Shown in pieces: positions 27,935-36,158 of a DNA stretch of 64,000 bases. Position 1 is the first letter of the stretch. Each line of letters opens with the position of its first letter. Source of the stretch: DATCBF01 sp964401995 (GTDB lineage: Bacteria; Actinomycetota; Thermoleophilia; Solirubrobacterales; 70-9); the NCBI GenBank assembly GCA_964401995.1, contig CAYOAP010000003.1:124001-188000 (forward strand). The letters are read 5' to 3'. The translations under genes were made by a program, and so were the position numbers. Under the pieces are notes generated by a model. The model did not search any database and was not told where the DNA came from. It was given only the letters and a program-made list of their open reading frames with translations.

Positions 27935-30355
27935 CTAGACGTCAAGGTTGCCGACCTCCTTGGCGTGGGCCTCGATGAACTCGCGGCGGGGCGCGACCTG
28001 GTCGCCCATCAGCATCGAGAAGATCTGGTCGGCGGCGGTTGCGTCTTCGAGCGTCACCCGGGCCAAAGTCCGGCTGGCGGGATCCATCGTCGTCTCGCGC
28101 AGCTGTTCGGCGTTCATCTCGCCCAGGCCCTTGAAGCGGGTCAGCTGGACGCCGTGGCGGGCCAGCTCCAGCACCGCGCCACGCAGCGCCTCGAACGAGA
28201 GGGCAACGTTGCGGCGGCCGCCGAGCTGGATCTCGAACGGGGGCCGGCCGACCTGTTTCAGCAGCGCCTCGTGGACCTCGACGAACTTGCGGTAGTCGTA
28301 GTGGGAGAAAAGCTCGGCGGGAAGGCGGTGGGTGCGGGCGAGGCCGCTCTTGCGTTCGATCGCCTTCACCACCAGCAGCTCGTCGGAGGCCTCGATCACC
28401 TCGGTGTCGAACGGCGCGCCCTCGGGAGTGACGTCGCCCATCAGCTTGGCGGCGGCGGCGATGCTGCCAACGCCCTCGTCAAGCAGGTTCGACTCCTCGA
28501 GGAAGCGGACCGCCTCGTGGCCGAACTCGGCCTGCAGCGAGGAGCCCCAGCCCTCGTACTCTTTCGAGCGCCGGATATAGGCCTGCCAGCGGGCGGCGGT
28601 CAGCTTCTTTGTGTTGCCGCCGGCGTCGGTCAGCTCGTAGTCCTCGATCTTGTCGCGCAGCAACAGCTCTTCGAGTTCGGACTCGCGCTCCAGGTAGGTC
28701 TCCTGGTTGCCCTGCTTGACCCGGTAGAGCGGCGGTTTGGCGATGTAGACGAAGCCGGCGTCGATCAGGGCCGGCATCTGCCGGTAGAGGAAGGTGAGGA
28801 CGAGGGTGCGGATGTGGGCGCCGTCGACGTCGGCGTCGGTCGCCATCACGATCTTGTGGTACCTGGCGCCCTCGATGTCGAACTCGTCGTGGACGCCGGT
28901 CCCGATCGCCGTGATCAGCGCCTGGATCTCGTTGTTGGCCAGGACCTTGTCGATCCGGCTCTTCTCGACGTTGATGATCTTGCCGCGCAGCGGCAGCACC
29001 GCCTGGGTGTTGCGGTCGCGGGCCTGCTTGGCGGAGCCGCCGGCGGAGTCGCCCTCGACGACGAAGATCTCGGCCAGGCTCGGGTCCTTGACCGTGCAGT
29101 CGGCGAGCTTGCCCGGCAGGGTCGAGTTCTCCAGCGCCGACTTGCGTCGGGTCAGGTCGCGCGCCTTGCGCGCCGCGTCGCGCGCCCGCGAGGCGTCGAT
29201 CGCCTTGCTGATGATGCGCCGGGCGTCGCTGGGGTTCTCCTCGAAGTACTCGGCCAGCTTGCGGTTGACCGTCTCCTCGACCAGGCCGCGGATCGGCGGG
29301 TTGCCGAGTTTGGTCTTGGTCTGGCCCTCGAACTGGGGGTCGTGGAGCTTGACCGAGATCACCGCGGTCAGGCCCTCGCGGACGTCCTCGCCGGCGAGGT
29401 TGTCGTCTTTGTCTTTCAGCAGCCCTTTGCTGCGCCCGTAGGCGTTCAGCGTCCGCGTCAGCGCCGCGCGGAAGCCGGAGAGGTGGGTGCCGCCCTCGTG
29501 GGTGTTGATGTTGTTGGCGAAGCTGAAGATCGACTCCTGGTAGGAGGAGTTCCACTGCATCGCCACCTCGACCTGGCCCTCCTCCTCGCTGCCCTCGAAG
29601 TAGATGACCTTGCGGTGCAGCTCGTCCTTGTTCGTGTTGAGGTGGCGGACGAAATCCTCGATCCCGCCCTCGTACTGGAAGACGACGCTGTTGGTCTGGC
29701 CACGCTCGTCGACAAGTTCGATTTTGAGGCCGCGGGTGAGGAAGGCGGTCTCGCGCAGCCGCTCGGCCAGGGTCTGGAAGTCGAAGCCGATCTCTTCGAA
29801 GATTTCGAGATCGGGAAGAAAGGTGATCGTGGTCCCGTGCGCGTCGGTGGCGTCGCCCTTGGTCAGCTCCGTCATCGGTTTGCCGCGCTCGTAGTCCTGA
29901 TCCCAGACGTTGCCATCGCGGCTGATCTGCAAGTGGAGCCGCTCGGACAAAGCGTTGACCACCGAGACGCCGACTCCGTGCAGGCCGCCGGAGACCTTGT
30001 AGCCGCCGCCGTCCCCGAACTTGCCGCCGGCATGGAGAACAGTCAGGACGACCTCGGCCGCCGGCTTCTGCTCTTTCGCCATCGTCTCGACCGGGATCCC
30101 ACGACCGTCGTCGGAGACCGTGCAGCTGTTGTCGGGGTGCAGGACAACCCGCACGCTGTCGCAGTGGCCGGCGAGGGCCTCGTCGACCGAGTTGTCGACC
30201 ACCTCATAGACGAGGTGGTGCAGGCCGCGGGGGCCGGTCGAGCCGATGTACATGCCGGGCCGCTTGCGCACCGCTTCCAGGCCCTCGAGGACGGTGATGT
30301 CCTTGGCGCCGTATGAGTCGGTGGTCTGGCCAGCCGTGGTCGTCTTCTCAGACAA
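27935..30355 (-). CDS. gyrB: DNA gyrase subunit B, long form
   Basis: The product is 806 aa from TTG 30355, preceded by GGAAGG; the frame upstream overlaps a terminator-like leader and is not conserved. It has the GHKL ATPase (RKRPGMYIGSTG, DNSVDEALAGHC, GRGIPV, GVGVSVVNALS), Toprim (VEGDSAGGSAKQ, DADVDGAHI) and the C-terminal tail. Actinobacterial and Gram-positive GyrB is usually about 640-690 aa. The extra length is a roughly 160-residue insert in the Toprim half (around KIEDYELTDAGGNTKKLTAA through HEALLKQVGRPPFEIQL), like that in E. coli GyrB. Confidence 0.96.
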   Translation of the reverse strand: MSEKTTTAGQTTDSYGAKDITVLEGLEAVRKRPGMYIGSTGPRGLHHLVYEVVDNSVDEALAGHCDSVRVVLHPDNSCTVSDDGRGIPVETMAKEQKPAAEVVLTVLHAGGKFGDGGGYKVSGGLHGVGVSVVNALSERLHLQISRDGNVWDQDYERGKPMTELTKGDATDAHGTTITFLPDLEIFEEIGFDFQTLAERLRETAFLTRGLKIELVDERGQTNSVVFQYEGGIEDFVRHLNTNKDELHRKVIYFEGSEEEGQVEVAMQWNSSYQESIFSFANNINTHEGGTHLSGFRAALTRTLNAYGRSKGLLKDKDDNLAGEDVREGLTAVISVKLHDPQFEGQTKTKLGNPPIRGLVEETVNRKLAEYFEENPSDARRIISKAIDASRARDAARKARDLTRRKSALENSTLPGKLADCTVKDPSLAEIFVVEGDSAGGSAKQARDRNTQAVLPLRGKIINVEKSRIDKVLANNEIQALITAIGTGVHDEFDIEGARYHKIVMATDADVDGAHIRTLVLTFLYRQMPALIDAGFVYIAKPPLYRVKQGNQETYLERESELEELLLRDKIEDYELTDAGGNTKKLTAARWQAYIRRSKEYEGWGSSLQAEFGHEAVRFLEESNLLDEGVGSIAAAAKLMGDVTPEGAPFDTEVIEASDELLVVKAIERKSGLARTHRLPAELFSHYDYRKFVEVHEALLKQVGRPPFEIQLGGRRNVALSFEALRGAVLELARHGVQLTRFKGLGEMNAEQLRETTMDPASRTLARVTLEDATAADQIFSMLMGDQVAPRREFIEAHAKEVGNLDV

Positions 30356-30374
30356 TGAATCCCTTCCGGTTCTC

Positions 30375-30420
30375 AAAGAAAACCCCGACTGCCTGGAGAG
30401 AGGCTCCACGCGAATCGGGG
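30375..30420 (-). promoter_or_regulatory. Terminator-like hairpin in the gyrB leader (candidate attenuator)
   Basis: On the minus strand CCCCGA (30420-30415) pairs with TCGGGG (30388-30383), with an inner TGGAG/CTCCA stem, and is followed by TTTTCTTT (30382-30375). It sits 20 nt before the gyrB TTG. Possible upstream promoter elements (TATCCT at 30446-30441) lie before the hairpin, so read-through would be needed to express gyrB. It could instead be the terminator of the dciA-recF transcript. Confidence 0.55.
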
Positions 30421-30498
30421 CACGTGTGCGAGTTGACATAAGGATACCAGTTCAGGCCCACGGAAAGCCCTCTGAGCCAGACAAAAATCCCTGCAAAT

Positions 30499-30518
30499 CA
30501 TGGATAAAATGTGGCTAA
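30499..30518 (+). other. DnaA-box-like pair in AT-rich spot after dciA
   Basis: TGTGGCTAA (30510-30518) matches the TGTGGATAA form of the DnaA box at 8 of 9 positions, and CATGGATAA (30499-30507) at 7 of 9. They lie in an unusually AT-rich stretch of the 159-bp gyrB-dciA gap. Confidence 0.3.
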
Positions 30519-30820
30519 AGGCGCTCAGAACCCAGGCGAAAGCGCAAACTCTCGGGGGCCAGCTCGCCAAGTTGCTCCTTGAGGCTCTCCAAAAGCTGCC
30601 CCTGCATCAGGTCCAGCTCCTGCGCCCAGACCGCGTCGGCACACTCGACCGTCACCTCTCCCCCCCGTTCTGAGACCGGCGTCGCCTGCGCTGCCAGGCC
30701 CTCGCCGACGGCGCCGACCCAAGCTGCCTGAACCGCCGCCAGCCTCGTCTTCGGCGCCGCTTGTTCGCGCGCGGCCCGGATCGCGTCGCCTGCAGGCCGG
30801 GGGGCGCGGCGGTGGGTCAC
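30515..30820 (-). CDS. dciA: DciA-like DUF721 protein
   Basis: The product is 101 aa. It has the DUF721 pattern: AAVQAAWVGAVGEGLAAQATPVS followed by GGEVTVECADAVWAQELDLMQGQLLESL. DciA is the ancestral loader of the replicative helicase in most bacteria without DnaC or DnaI. Position recF-dciA-gyrB is the common actinobacterial order. It overlaps recF by 4 bp. Confidence 0.88.
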   Translation of the reverse strand: MTHRRAPRPAGDAIRAAREQAAPKTRLAAVQAAWVGAVGEGLAAQATPVSERGGEVTVECADAVWAQELDLMQGQLLESLKEQLGELAPESLRFRLGSERL

Positions 30821-31914
30821 GCTGCCGCCGAGTGGCCATCAGCAGCAGGCCAGGGCACGCGGACGACGCTGTCCATCGCCCGCGCCGGGACCGACTCCTC
30901 GTCGGCCGCGGTGATCAATGCCTGCCCGCCGCCCTGCAAACGCGCGACCAGGCGCTCGCGCCGCTCCGGGTCGAGCTCGCTCATCACGTCGTCGAGCAGC
31001 AGCAGCGGCGCCACCCGGCGGGCCTCCAGCAACGCGTCGCGCTCGGCGAAGAGCAGGGCGAGCAGGGCGGCTCGCTGCTGTCCCTGCGATCCGTAACGCC
31101 GCAGCGCCCGTCCCGAGAGCGAGATCTTCAGCTCGTCCAGATGCGGGCCCCAGGAGCTGCGCCCCAGCCGCAGGTCCTGCTCGCGCCGCTCCTCGAGGCC
31201 GGTACGGATCTCCTCAGCGCTGCCCGCTGCCCGCGGCGCGTACTCGACCGTCGCCCCGCCGGCCAGCCCCAGCTCCTCGGCGGTCGAGGCGAACGGCCCC
31301 GCCAGCTCCTGCGCCGCCTCCTCCCTGGCGGCGACAAGCGGCGCCGCTGCCTCGGCCAGGGTCGCGTCCCAGACGCCGAGCTCGGCCCCCCCGCCGGAAC
31401 CGCCGGCGAGGCGAGAGAGGAGCGCGTTGCGCTGCGCCAGCGCCTGGCCGAAGCGCTTGCGCAGTTCCGAGCGCGAGGGCCAGCGGGCGGCGACGAACTG
31501 GTCGAGGTGGGCGCGGCGCTCCGACGGCGGGCCCTTGACCAAGGTCAAGCGGTCGGGAGAGAAGACAGCCACCGGCGGCCGGTTGCGGGCCAGCGTCGCC
31601 GGGTCGGCAGGGCTGCCGTCGAGCAGGTGGCGGCGGCCGTCGGTGCGGCTGACCGAGGCGAGCAGGCGCCGCTCGACCCCATCCTCGTCGCGGACCAAGA
31701 CCTCGGCCCGGGCGAAGGCGCCGCCAAACGGGATCAGCTCGCGGCGATCGGAAGTGCGAAAGGAGCGGCCGGTGAGGCCAAAGTAGAGCGCCTCGAGGAA
31801 GTTGGTCTTGCCGGCGCCGTTGGGGCCGATCAGGCTGACAATGCCGGGCCCGAGCTCGACCCGCACGTCCTCGAGGCTTCGCAGTGGATTCGCTTCGACG
31901 ACGGTGACAAGCAC
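30817..31914 (-). CDS. recF: DNA replication and repair protein RecF
   Basis: The product is 365 aa. Walker A is IGPNGAGKTNFLEAL near residue 33. The signature region YGSQGQQRAALLALLFAE and Walker B LLLLDDVMSELDPERRERL are in the C-terminal third. It is an SMC-like ATPase that helps load RecA on gapped DNA. Twelve bp after dnaN, overlapping dciA; standard origin-cluster order. Confidence 0.95.
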   Translation of the reverse strand: MLVTVVEANPLRSLEDVRVELGPGIVSLIGPNGAGKTNFLEALYFGLTGRSFRTSDRRELIPFGGAFARAEVLVRDEDGVERRLLASVSRTDGRRHLLDGSPADPATLARNRPPVAVFSPDRLTLVKGPPSERRAHLDQFVAARWPSRSELRKRFGQALAQRNALLSRLAGGSGGGAELGVWDATLAEAAAPLVAAREEAAQELAGPFASTAEELGLAGGATVEYAPRAAGSAEEIRTGLEERREQDLRLGRSSWGPHLDELKISLSGRALRRYGSQGQQRAALLALLFAERDALLEARRVAPLLLLDDVMSELDPERRERLVARLQGGGQALITAADEESVPARAMDSVVRVPWPAADGHSAAA

Positions 31915-31926
31915 CGGGCGCCAGCC

Positions 31927-33033
31927 TCAGACGTTGAGGCGGATCGGCATCACCAGGTAGCGGAAGTCTTCGTTGTCGACCGGCTGCAACAGGCCTGGGC
32001 GCAGCGGCGAGATCAAGCGCAGCACGATCTCCTCGCCCTCGACGCTCTCGATCCCCTCCTTGAGGAACTCGGGGTTGAAGCCGATCTCCAGCGGCTCACC
32101 CTCGAAAGCCGCCGGCATCGTCTCCTCCGCGTCGCCGACATCGGGCGTCTCCGCCGCGACCGTCAGCTCCCCCGGGGAGAACGAGAGCCGCAGCGGCGCG
32201 TTGCGCTGCGCCATCTGGCTGATCCGCCGGGTGACGTCGAGAAAGTCGGCGCGCGGCAACCTGACGTCGTGGTCGTAGGACTCCGGCAGGAGCTGTCGAA
32301 AGTTAGGGAACTGCCCGTCGATCAGCCTCGTGTTGAGGACAATCGCCCCTGCCTTGAAAATGGCCTGGTTGGGGAGCAGAGCGACCGAGACCTCCTCGAC
32401 GCCCTCGCTGGAGAGGATCCGCCCGAGCTCACGCAGCGCGCGGGCAGGGATGTTGGCCTCGAGCTCGCCGCCGATCTCACTCTCAAGCTCGGTCCGCTTG
32501 ACCGCGAGCCGGTAGGAGTCGGTGGCGACCATCGTCATCTCCTTGCCGGCCGCCGTGACCAAGACGCCGGTCAGCACCGGGCGCATGTCGTCGCGGGAAG
32601 CGGCCCGGGCGACCAGGTCCACGGTCGAGGCCAGGGCCGCGGCCGGGATTTTCAGCGGCTCGCCGGCATCCTCGGGGAAGCTGGGGAAGTCCTCAGCGGG
32701 CAGGACCCGCAGGTGGAAGCTGGAGCCGCCGCTGCGGATCTCGACGTCTTTCTCCGCCGGCCGCGACTCGATCTCCACCGTGGCGTCTCCGAGCGATCGC
32801 GATACCTCCGCCAGCAGGCGGCCGGGGAGGAGGATCGAGCCCTCGCCCTCGACGTCAGCTTGGAGGCCGGTCTGCAGGCCCATCTCGAGATCGGTGGCGC
32901 GCAAACTGACGCCGCCCTCTGACGCGGTCAGGAGGATCCCCGAAAGCGCCTGGGTGACGGCGCGGTTGGAAACAGCGCGGGAAACGATCGAGAGCTTGGA
33001 GACGAGTTCGTCGCGTTTGGTTGTCAGCTTCAA
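31927..33033 (-). CDS. dnaN: DNA polymerase III beta subunit (sliding clamp)
   Basis: The product is 368 aa and starts at TTG (MKLTTKRDELVSKLSIVSRAVS). Clamp-fold repeats are visible, and the C-terminus VDNEDFRYLVMPIRLNV is the conserved end of DnaN with the client-binding pocket region (PMRL equivalent PIRL). AAGAAGG lies about 10 nt before the TTG. It keeps polymerase on DNA. It is separated from dnaA by 135 bp containing TGTGGA motifs. Confidence 0.96.
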   Translation of the reverse strand: MKLTTKRDELVSKLSIVSRAVSNRAVTQALSGILLTASEGGVSLRATDLEMGLQTGLQADVEGEGSILLPGRLLAEVSRSLGDATVEIESRPAEKDVEIRSGGSSFHLRVLPAEDFPSFPEDAGEPLKIPAAALASTVDLVARAASRDDMRPVLTGVLVTAAGKEMTMVATDSYRLAVKRTELESEIGGELEANIPARALRELGRILSSEGVEEVSVALLPNQAIFKAGAIVLNTRLIDGQFPNFRQLLPESYDHDVRLPRADFLDVTRRISQMAQRNAPLRLSFSPGELTVAAETPDVGDAEETMPAAFEGEPLEIGFNPEFLKEGIESVEGEEIVLRLISPLRPGLLQPVDNEDFRYLVMPIRLNV

Positions 33034-33199
33034 GTGGTGAATGCCTTCTTGAGTTGGGTTAGTTCCTGTGGAAAGCGGGTGGAATGACGTGGATTCGGCG
33101 TTGGGGCGGGATTTGAAGCCTGTGGAGGAAGCTGTGGGGAGCGGTGATTCTTACAGCGTCGTCGGGCGTCAGGCGCTGCCGCCGGTTGGGCTGTGGATA
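33034..33199 (+). other. Candidate oriC between dnaA and dnaN
   Basis: Four TGTGG-type motifs occur in the same orientation: TGTGGAAAG (33067), TGTGGAGGA (33121), TGTGGGGAG (33133) and TGTGGATAG (33191; 8 of 9 to the DnaA box, inside the dnaA 3' end). The dnaA-dnaN gap is the known origin position in many actinobacteria. The gap is short (135 bp) and no perfect box is seen. Confidence 0.4.
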
Positions 33200-34500
33200 G
33201 CGGAGCGGAGTTCTGAGACCCGATCGGAGAGGGCTGGGTCCTCGGCTACGCCGGCCTCGACCCGGCGCAGCGAGTTGAGGACCGTCGAGTGATCACGGCC
33301 GCCGTAGAGGCGGCCGATCTGGGGCAGGGAGAGGTCGGTCAGCTCGCGAGTGAGGAAGATCGCGACCTGGCGGGCGCGCAGCGGAGTGGCGGCGCGGGTG
33401 GAGCCGACCAGCTCGGCGCGGGAGATGCCGAAGGAGGTGGCGACGCGTTGCTGGATCTCCTCGACGGGGGTTGACTCGGCTGCCCGGGCGCGTTGGGGGA
33501 CGACCTCGGCGATCAGCTCGGAGCTGAGCGGCCTGGCCAGCAGCGACGCGTGGGCGATGACGCGGGTGAGGGCGCCGTGCAGCTGGCGCACGTTGGCGTC
33601 GATCCGCCGCGCCAGCTCGGAGAGGGCGTCGTTGTCGGCGATCTCGACCCCGGCCTCGTTGACCAGGCGCTGGAGCACGGTCAGGCGAGTGGCGTGGTTG
33701 GGAGCGGCGACGGGGACGGTCAGGCCCCACTCGAAGCGGTCGCGCAGGCGGGAGGCGAGGGTCGAGAGCTCGCTGGGGATGCGGTCGGCGGAGAGGATGA
33801 TCTGGCTGCCGCCCTCATAGAGAGCGTTGAAAGTGTGGAAGAACTCCTCCTCGGTGTGGTGCTTGCCCTCGAGGAACTGGACGTCGTCGATCAGCAGCAC
33901 GTCGATCCCGCGGTAGCGGCTCTTGAAGCCCTCGACCCCGGTTGTGCGCAGGGCGCCGACGAACTCGTTGGTGAAGGACTCGGCCGTGGTGTAGCGGACG
34001 GTCAAGCCGGGGGCATTGGCCCGCAGGTAGTTGGCGATCGCGACCAGCAGGTGCGTCTTGCCGAGGCCGGGAGGGCCGTGCAGGAAGAGCGGGTTATACG
34101 CCTCAGAGGGCGCCTCGGCCACGGTCAGCGCGGCGGCGTGGGCGAAGCGGTTGCCCTCGCCGATCACGAAGCGGTCGAAGGTGTAATTAGGGTTGAGCTC
34201 GATTTCAGCGCCGACGCTGTTTCCACCCGGCACCTCGCACTGCCCGACGGCGAAGCTGATCTCGCGCAGCGGGGAGGGGAGCGTGACCAGGACTTCGCGG
34301 ATCAGCGAGGAGTAGCGCCGCTCAACCCAGACGCGTTTGCCCTCGGGCGCCTCGATGTAGAGGGTGTCGGCCTGGGCGCCGGCGGCCCGCAGTGGCTCTA
34401 GCCAGAGCTTGAACGTCGAATCCGGGACTGAGGCGCGAAGCTGTGCCTGGATTTCTTGCCAGAGAGCCGCGAGATCCTGTTGGTCTGTTCCATCGTGCAC
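33169..34500 (-). CDS. dnaA: Chromosomal replication initiator DnaA
   Basis: The product is 443 aa from GTG 34500 (VHDGTDQQDLAALWQEIQAQ); no other start suits the conserved domain I, and the longer frame upstream is antisense to rnpA. AAA+ motifs: GPPGLGKTHLLVAIANYL (Walker A), VLLIDDVQFLEGK (Walker B), ASRLRDRFEWGL. The DNA-binding domain IV ends with YGGRDHSTVLNSLRRVE. It unwinds the origin and regulates its own gene. Divergent from rpmH across 120 bp. Confidence 0.96.
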   Translation of the reverse strand: MHDGTDQQDLAALWQEIQAQLRASVPDSTFKLWLEPLRAAGAQADTLYIEAPEGKRVWVERRYSSLIREVLVTLPSPLREISFAVGQCEVPGGNSVGAEIELNPNYTFDRFVIGEGNRFAHAAALTVAEAPSEAYNPLFLHGPPGLGKTHLLVAIANYLRANAPGLTVRYTTAESFTNEFVGALRTTGVEGFKSRYRGIDVLLIDDVQFLEGKHHTEEEFFHTFNALYEGGSQIILSADRIPSELSTLASRLRDRFEWGLTVPVAAPNHATRLTVLQRLVNEAGVEIADNDALSELARRIDANVRQLHGALTRVIAHASLLARPLSSELIAEVVPQRARAAESTPVEEIQQRVATSFGISRAELVGSTRAATPLRARQVAIFLTRELTDLSLPQIGRLYGGRDHSTVLNSLRRVEAGVAEDPALSDRVSELRSAIHSPTGGSA

Positions 34501-34604
34501 CTGCCAGCGACCATAGCGACGGGTCAGGTGCCTGGACCTGGGCCTGCCGCAAATCCCGCAGAAAAGATTCCGGCGCCTTTCCCGCCCCCACACGGCCGCG
34601 TCCG

Positions 34605-34610
34605 TATACT
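34605..34610 (+). promoter_or_regulatory. -10 box TATACT for rpmH
   Basis: TATACT ends 10 bp before the rpmH ATG, so transcription would start only about 3-4 nt before it, a nearly leaderless mRNA. No good -35 match is seen. The GTATAC core is palindromic and could also serve the divergent dnaA side. Confidence 0.45.
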
Positions 34611-34620
34611 GCGGCCCGGA

Positions 34621-34755
34621 ATGAAGCGCACCTACCAGCCGAAGAAGCGGAAGCGGGCCAAGACGCACGGGTTCCGTGCGCGAATGAGCACCCGCGGGGG
34701 TCGCGAGATCCTCAAACGACGTCGGCGCAAGGGCCGGAAGCGCCTCACCCCTTAA
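34621..34755 (+). CDS. rpmH: Ribosomal protein bL34
   Basis: The product is 44 aa: MKRTYQPKKRKRAKTHGFRA..., followed by RGGREILKRRRRKGRKRLTP, the full bL34 sequence pattern. It is a component of the 50S subunit. The stop is immediately followed by the rnpA ATG, and the pair is the classical rpmH-rnpA operon divergent from dnaA. Confidence 0.97.
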   Translation: MKRTYQPKKRKRAKTHGFRARMSTRGGREILKRRRRKGRKRLTP

Positions 34756-35124
34756 ATGGCGTCGAAGCGACGCCGCCTTTCGCGCAGCGGTGAGTTTGAC
34801 CGCGTCTATCGCGACGGCTCTTCCCATGCGACCCGCTACCTCGTTCTCTACAGCTTCCCCCGCAGCGCCGACGACACGCACGACGTGCGGCTTGGCGTAT
34901 CCGCCAGCCGCAAGATTGGCGGCGCGGTTGATCGCAACCGGGTTAAGCGAGTCCTGCGTGAGGCGTTCTGGTCGCTTTCCGACCAGCTTCCCCCGCAGCA
35001 CGACTTCGTCCTCGTTGCCAGGCCGGAGATCGGCGACCTGGTCGAGAGCGAGGGGGCGAGCGGCGTGAGCAAAAGCATTGAAGAGGCCCTGGCCGGCTTC
35101 TCGGGGAAGAAGCGTTCCACGTGA
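34756..35124 (+). CDS. rnpA: Ribonuclease P protein component
   Basis: The product is 122 aa. It has FDRVYRDGSSHATRYLVLYS and the RNR signature in GGAVDRNRVKRVLREAFW. It binds the RNase P RNA for tRNA 5'-end maturation. It begins directly after the rpmH stop, and its last codons contain a parS-like palindrome shared with the yidD start. Confidence 0.95.
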   Translation: MASKRRRLSRSGEFDRVYRDGSSHATRYLVLYSFPRSADDTHDVRLGVSASRKIGGAVDRNRVKRVLREAFWSLSDQLPPQHDFVLVARPEIGDLVESEGASGVSKSIEEALAGFSGKKRST

Positions 35125-35127
35125 AAC
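35114..35127 (+). other. parS-like centromere site
   Basis: GTTCCACGTGAAAC differs from the near-universal parS core GTTTCACGTGAAAC at one base. It overlaps the rnpA stop and the yidD GTG start and lies 3 kb from parAB, within the distance expected for an origin-proximal ParB site. It is the only such sequence I found in the window. Confidence 0.7.
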
Positions 35128-35393
35128 GCTCCGTTTTGGCTCTGCTGGCCGCTTATCAGCGCTGGATCTCCCCCTCACGCGGCCGTCGTTGTCGCTACGA
35201 GCCGACCTGTTCGGCCTACGCGGCCGAGTCGGTGAGCCGTTTCGGCGCCGCCCGCGGCCTCTTGCTCGCCGCCTGGCGCCTGCTTCGCTGCAACCCCTTT
35301 AGCCACGGCGGCTTCGACCCGGTCCCCAAGCGCTTTACGTTGCGGGTCAAGCCGATCGATCCGGCCGTCTACCACGGCGAGATCCACCCATGA
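35121..35393 (+). CDS. yidD: Membrane protein insertion efficiency factor YidD
   Basis: The product is 90 aa. It has AAYQRWISPSRGRRCRYEPTC followed by SAYAAESVSRFGAARG and RCNPFSHGGFDPVP, the YidD signature with its conserved cysteines. GTG start overlapping the rnpA stop (GTGA). It assists YidC, whose gene follows with a 4-bp overlap. Confidence 0.93.
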   Translation: MKRSVLALLAAYQRWISPSRGRRCRYEPTCSAYAAESVSRFGAARGLLLAAWRLLRCNPFSHGGFDPVPKRFTLRVKPIDPAVYHGEIHP

Positions 35394-36142
35394 TCCTCGA
35401 CGCGAACATCCTCCAGCCGCTGGTCGATATCGCCAACGGCGTTCTCAAGTTCTTCCACGACAACGCCGGCCTCAGCTGGGGCATGTCGATCATCGCCCTG
35501 ACTGTCTGCACCAGGGCCCTGTTGATCCCGCTGACCTACAAACAGCTGAAAGGCATGCGGGCGCTGCAGGCGCTGCAGCCTCGGATCAAAGAGATCCAGG
35601 CCAAATACAAGAACGACAAACAGCGCATGCAGCAGGAGATGATGGCGTTCTACAAAGAGAACAAAGTCAATCCTTTCGCCTCCTGCATCCCCCTGGTCGC
35701 CCAGCTCCCGGTCTTTATCACCCTTTTCTCCGTTCTTCGCCACGAGCTCCCGAGTGACATCGGCTGCGAAGCCGGCCACTGCGGCAGCGAAGCCTCCTTC
35801 CTCTTCATCCACGACCTGACCGGGAAGGCAACGGGCGGCGAATTGATCGCCCTGCTGATCCTTTACGTGGGCACCCAGCTGATCTCCGGCATGGTGATGT
35901 CGGTCACTGCCGACAAAAGCCAGCGGACGATGATGTTCGCCCTGCCGCTGATCTTCGTCCCCTTCGTGATCAGCTTCCCGGCCGGCCTGATCCTCTACTG
36001 GATCACGACCAACGTCTGGACGATTGGCCAGCAGTACACGATCCAGCGGATCATTCCGGCGCCTCAGGTAGCTACCGCGGCTGAGGTTGCTGCGGCCAAA
36101 CCTCCGCCTCCCCCGCCTAAAAAGAAGAAGAAGCGGCGTTAG
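35390..36142 (+). CDS. yidC: Membrane protein insertase YidC (short form)
   Basis: The product is 250 aa with about 5 TM segments and no large periplasmic domain, as in Gram-positive Oxa1/YidC. Conserved: MSIIALTVCTRALLIPLTYKQ (the hydrophilic-groove Arg), PRIKEIQAKYKNDKQRMQQEM and LPLIFVPFVISFPAGLILYW. A Lys/Arg-rich tail (KKKKKRR) likely contacts ribosomes. It ends 16 bp from rsmG, which is convergent. Confidence 0.93.
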   Translation: MILDANILQPLVDIANGVLKFFHDNAGLSWGMSIIALTVCTRALLIPLTYKQLKGMRALQALQPRIKEIQAKYKNDKQRMQQEMMAFYKENKVNPFASCIPLVAQLPVFITLFSVLRHELPSDIGCEAGHCGSEASFLFIHDLTGKATGGELIALLILYVGTQLISGMVMSVTADKSQRTMMFALPLIFVPFVISFPAGLILYWITTNVWTIGQQYTIQRIIPAPQVATAAEVAAAKPPPPPPKKKKKRR

Positions 36143-36158
36143 CAAGGGGCTGGCGGGG

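Noticed and set aside
27965..30316. Open frame of 783 codons antisense to gyrB
   Set aside because: It lies fully opposite a conserved gene and its composition (Asp/Glu/Arg/Gly-rich) is what high-GC antisense frames give. Similar long shadows oppose gyrA, dnaA, ddl/pknB and rodA.
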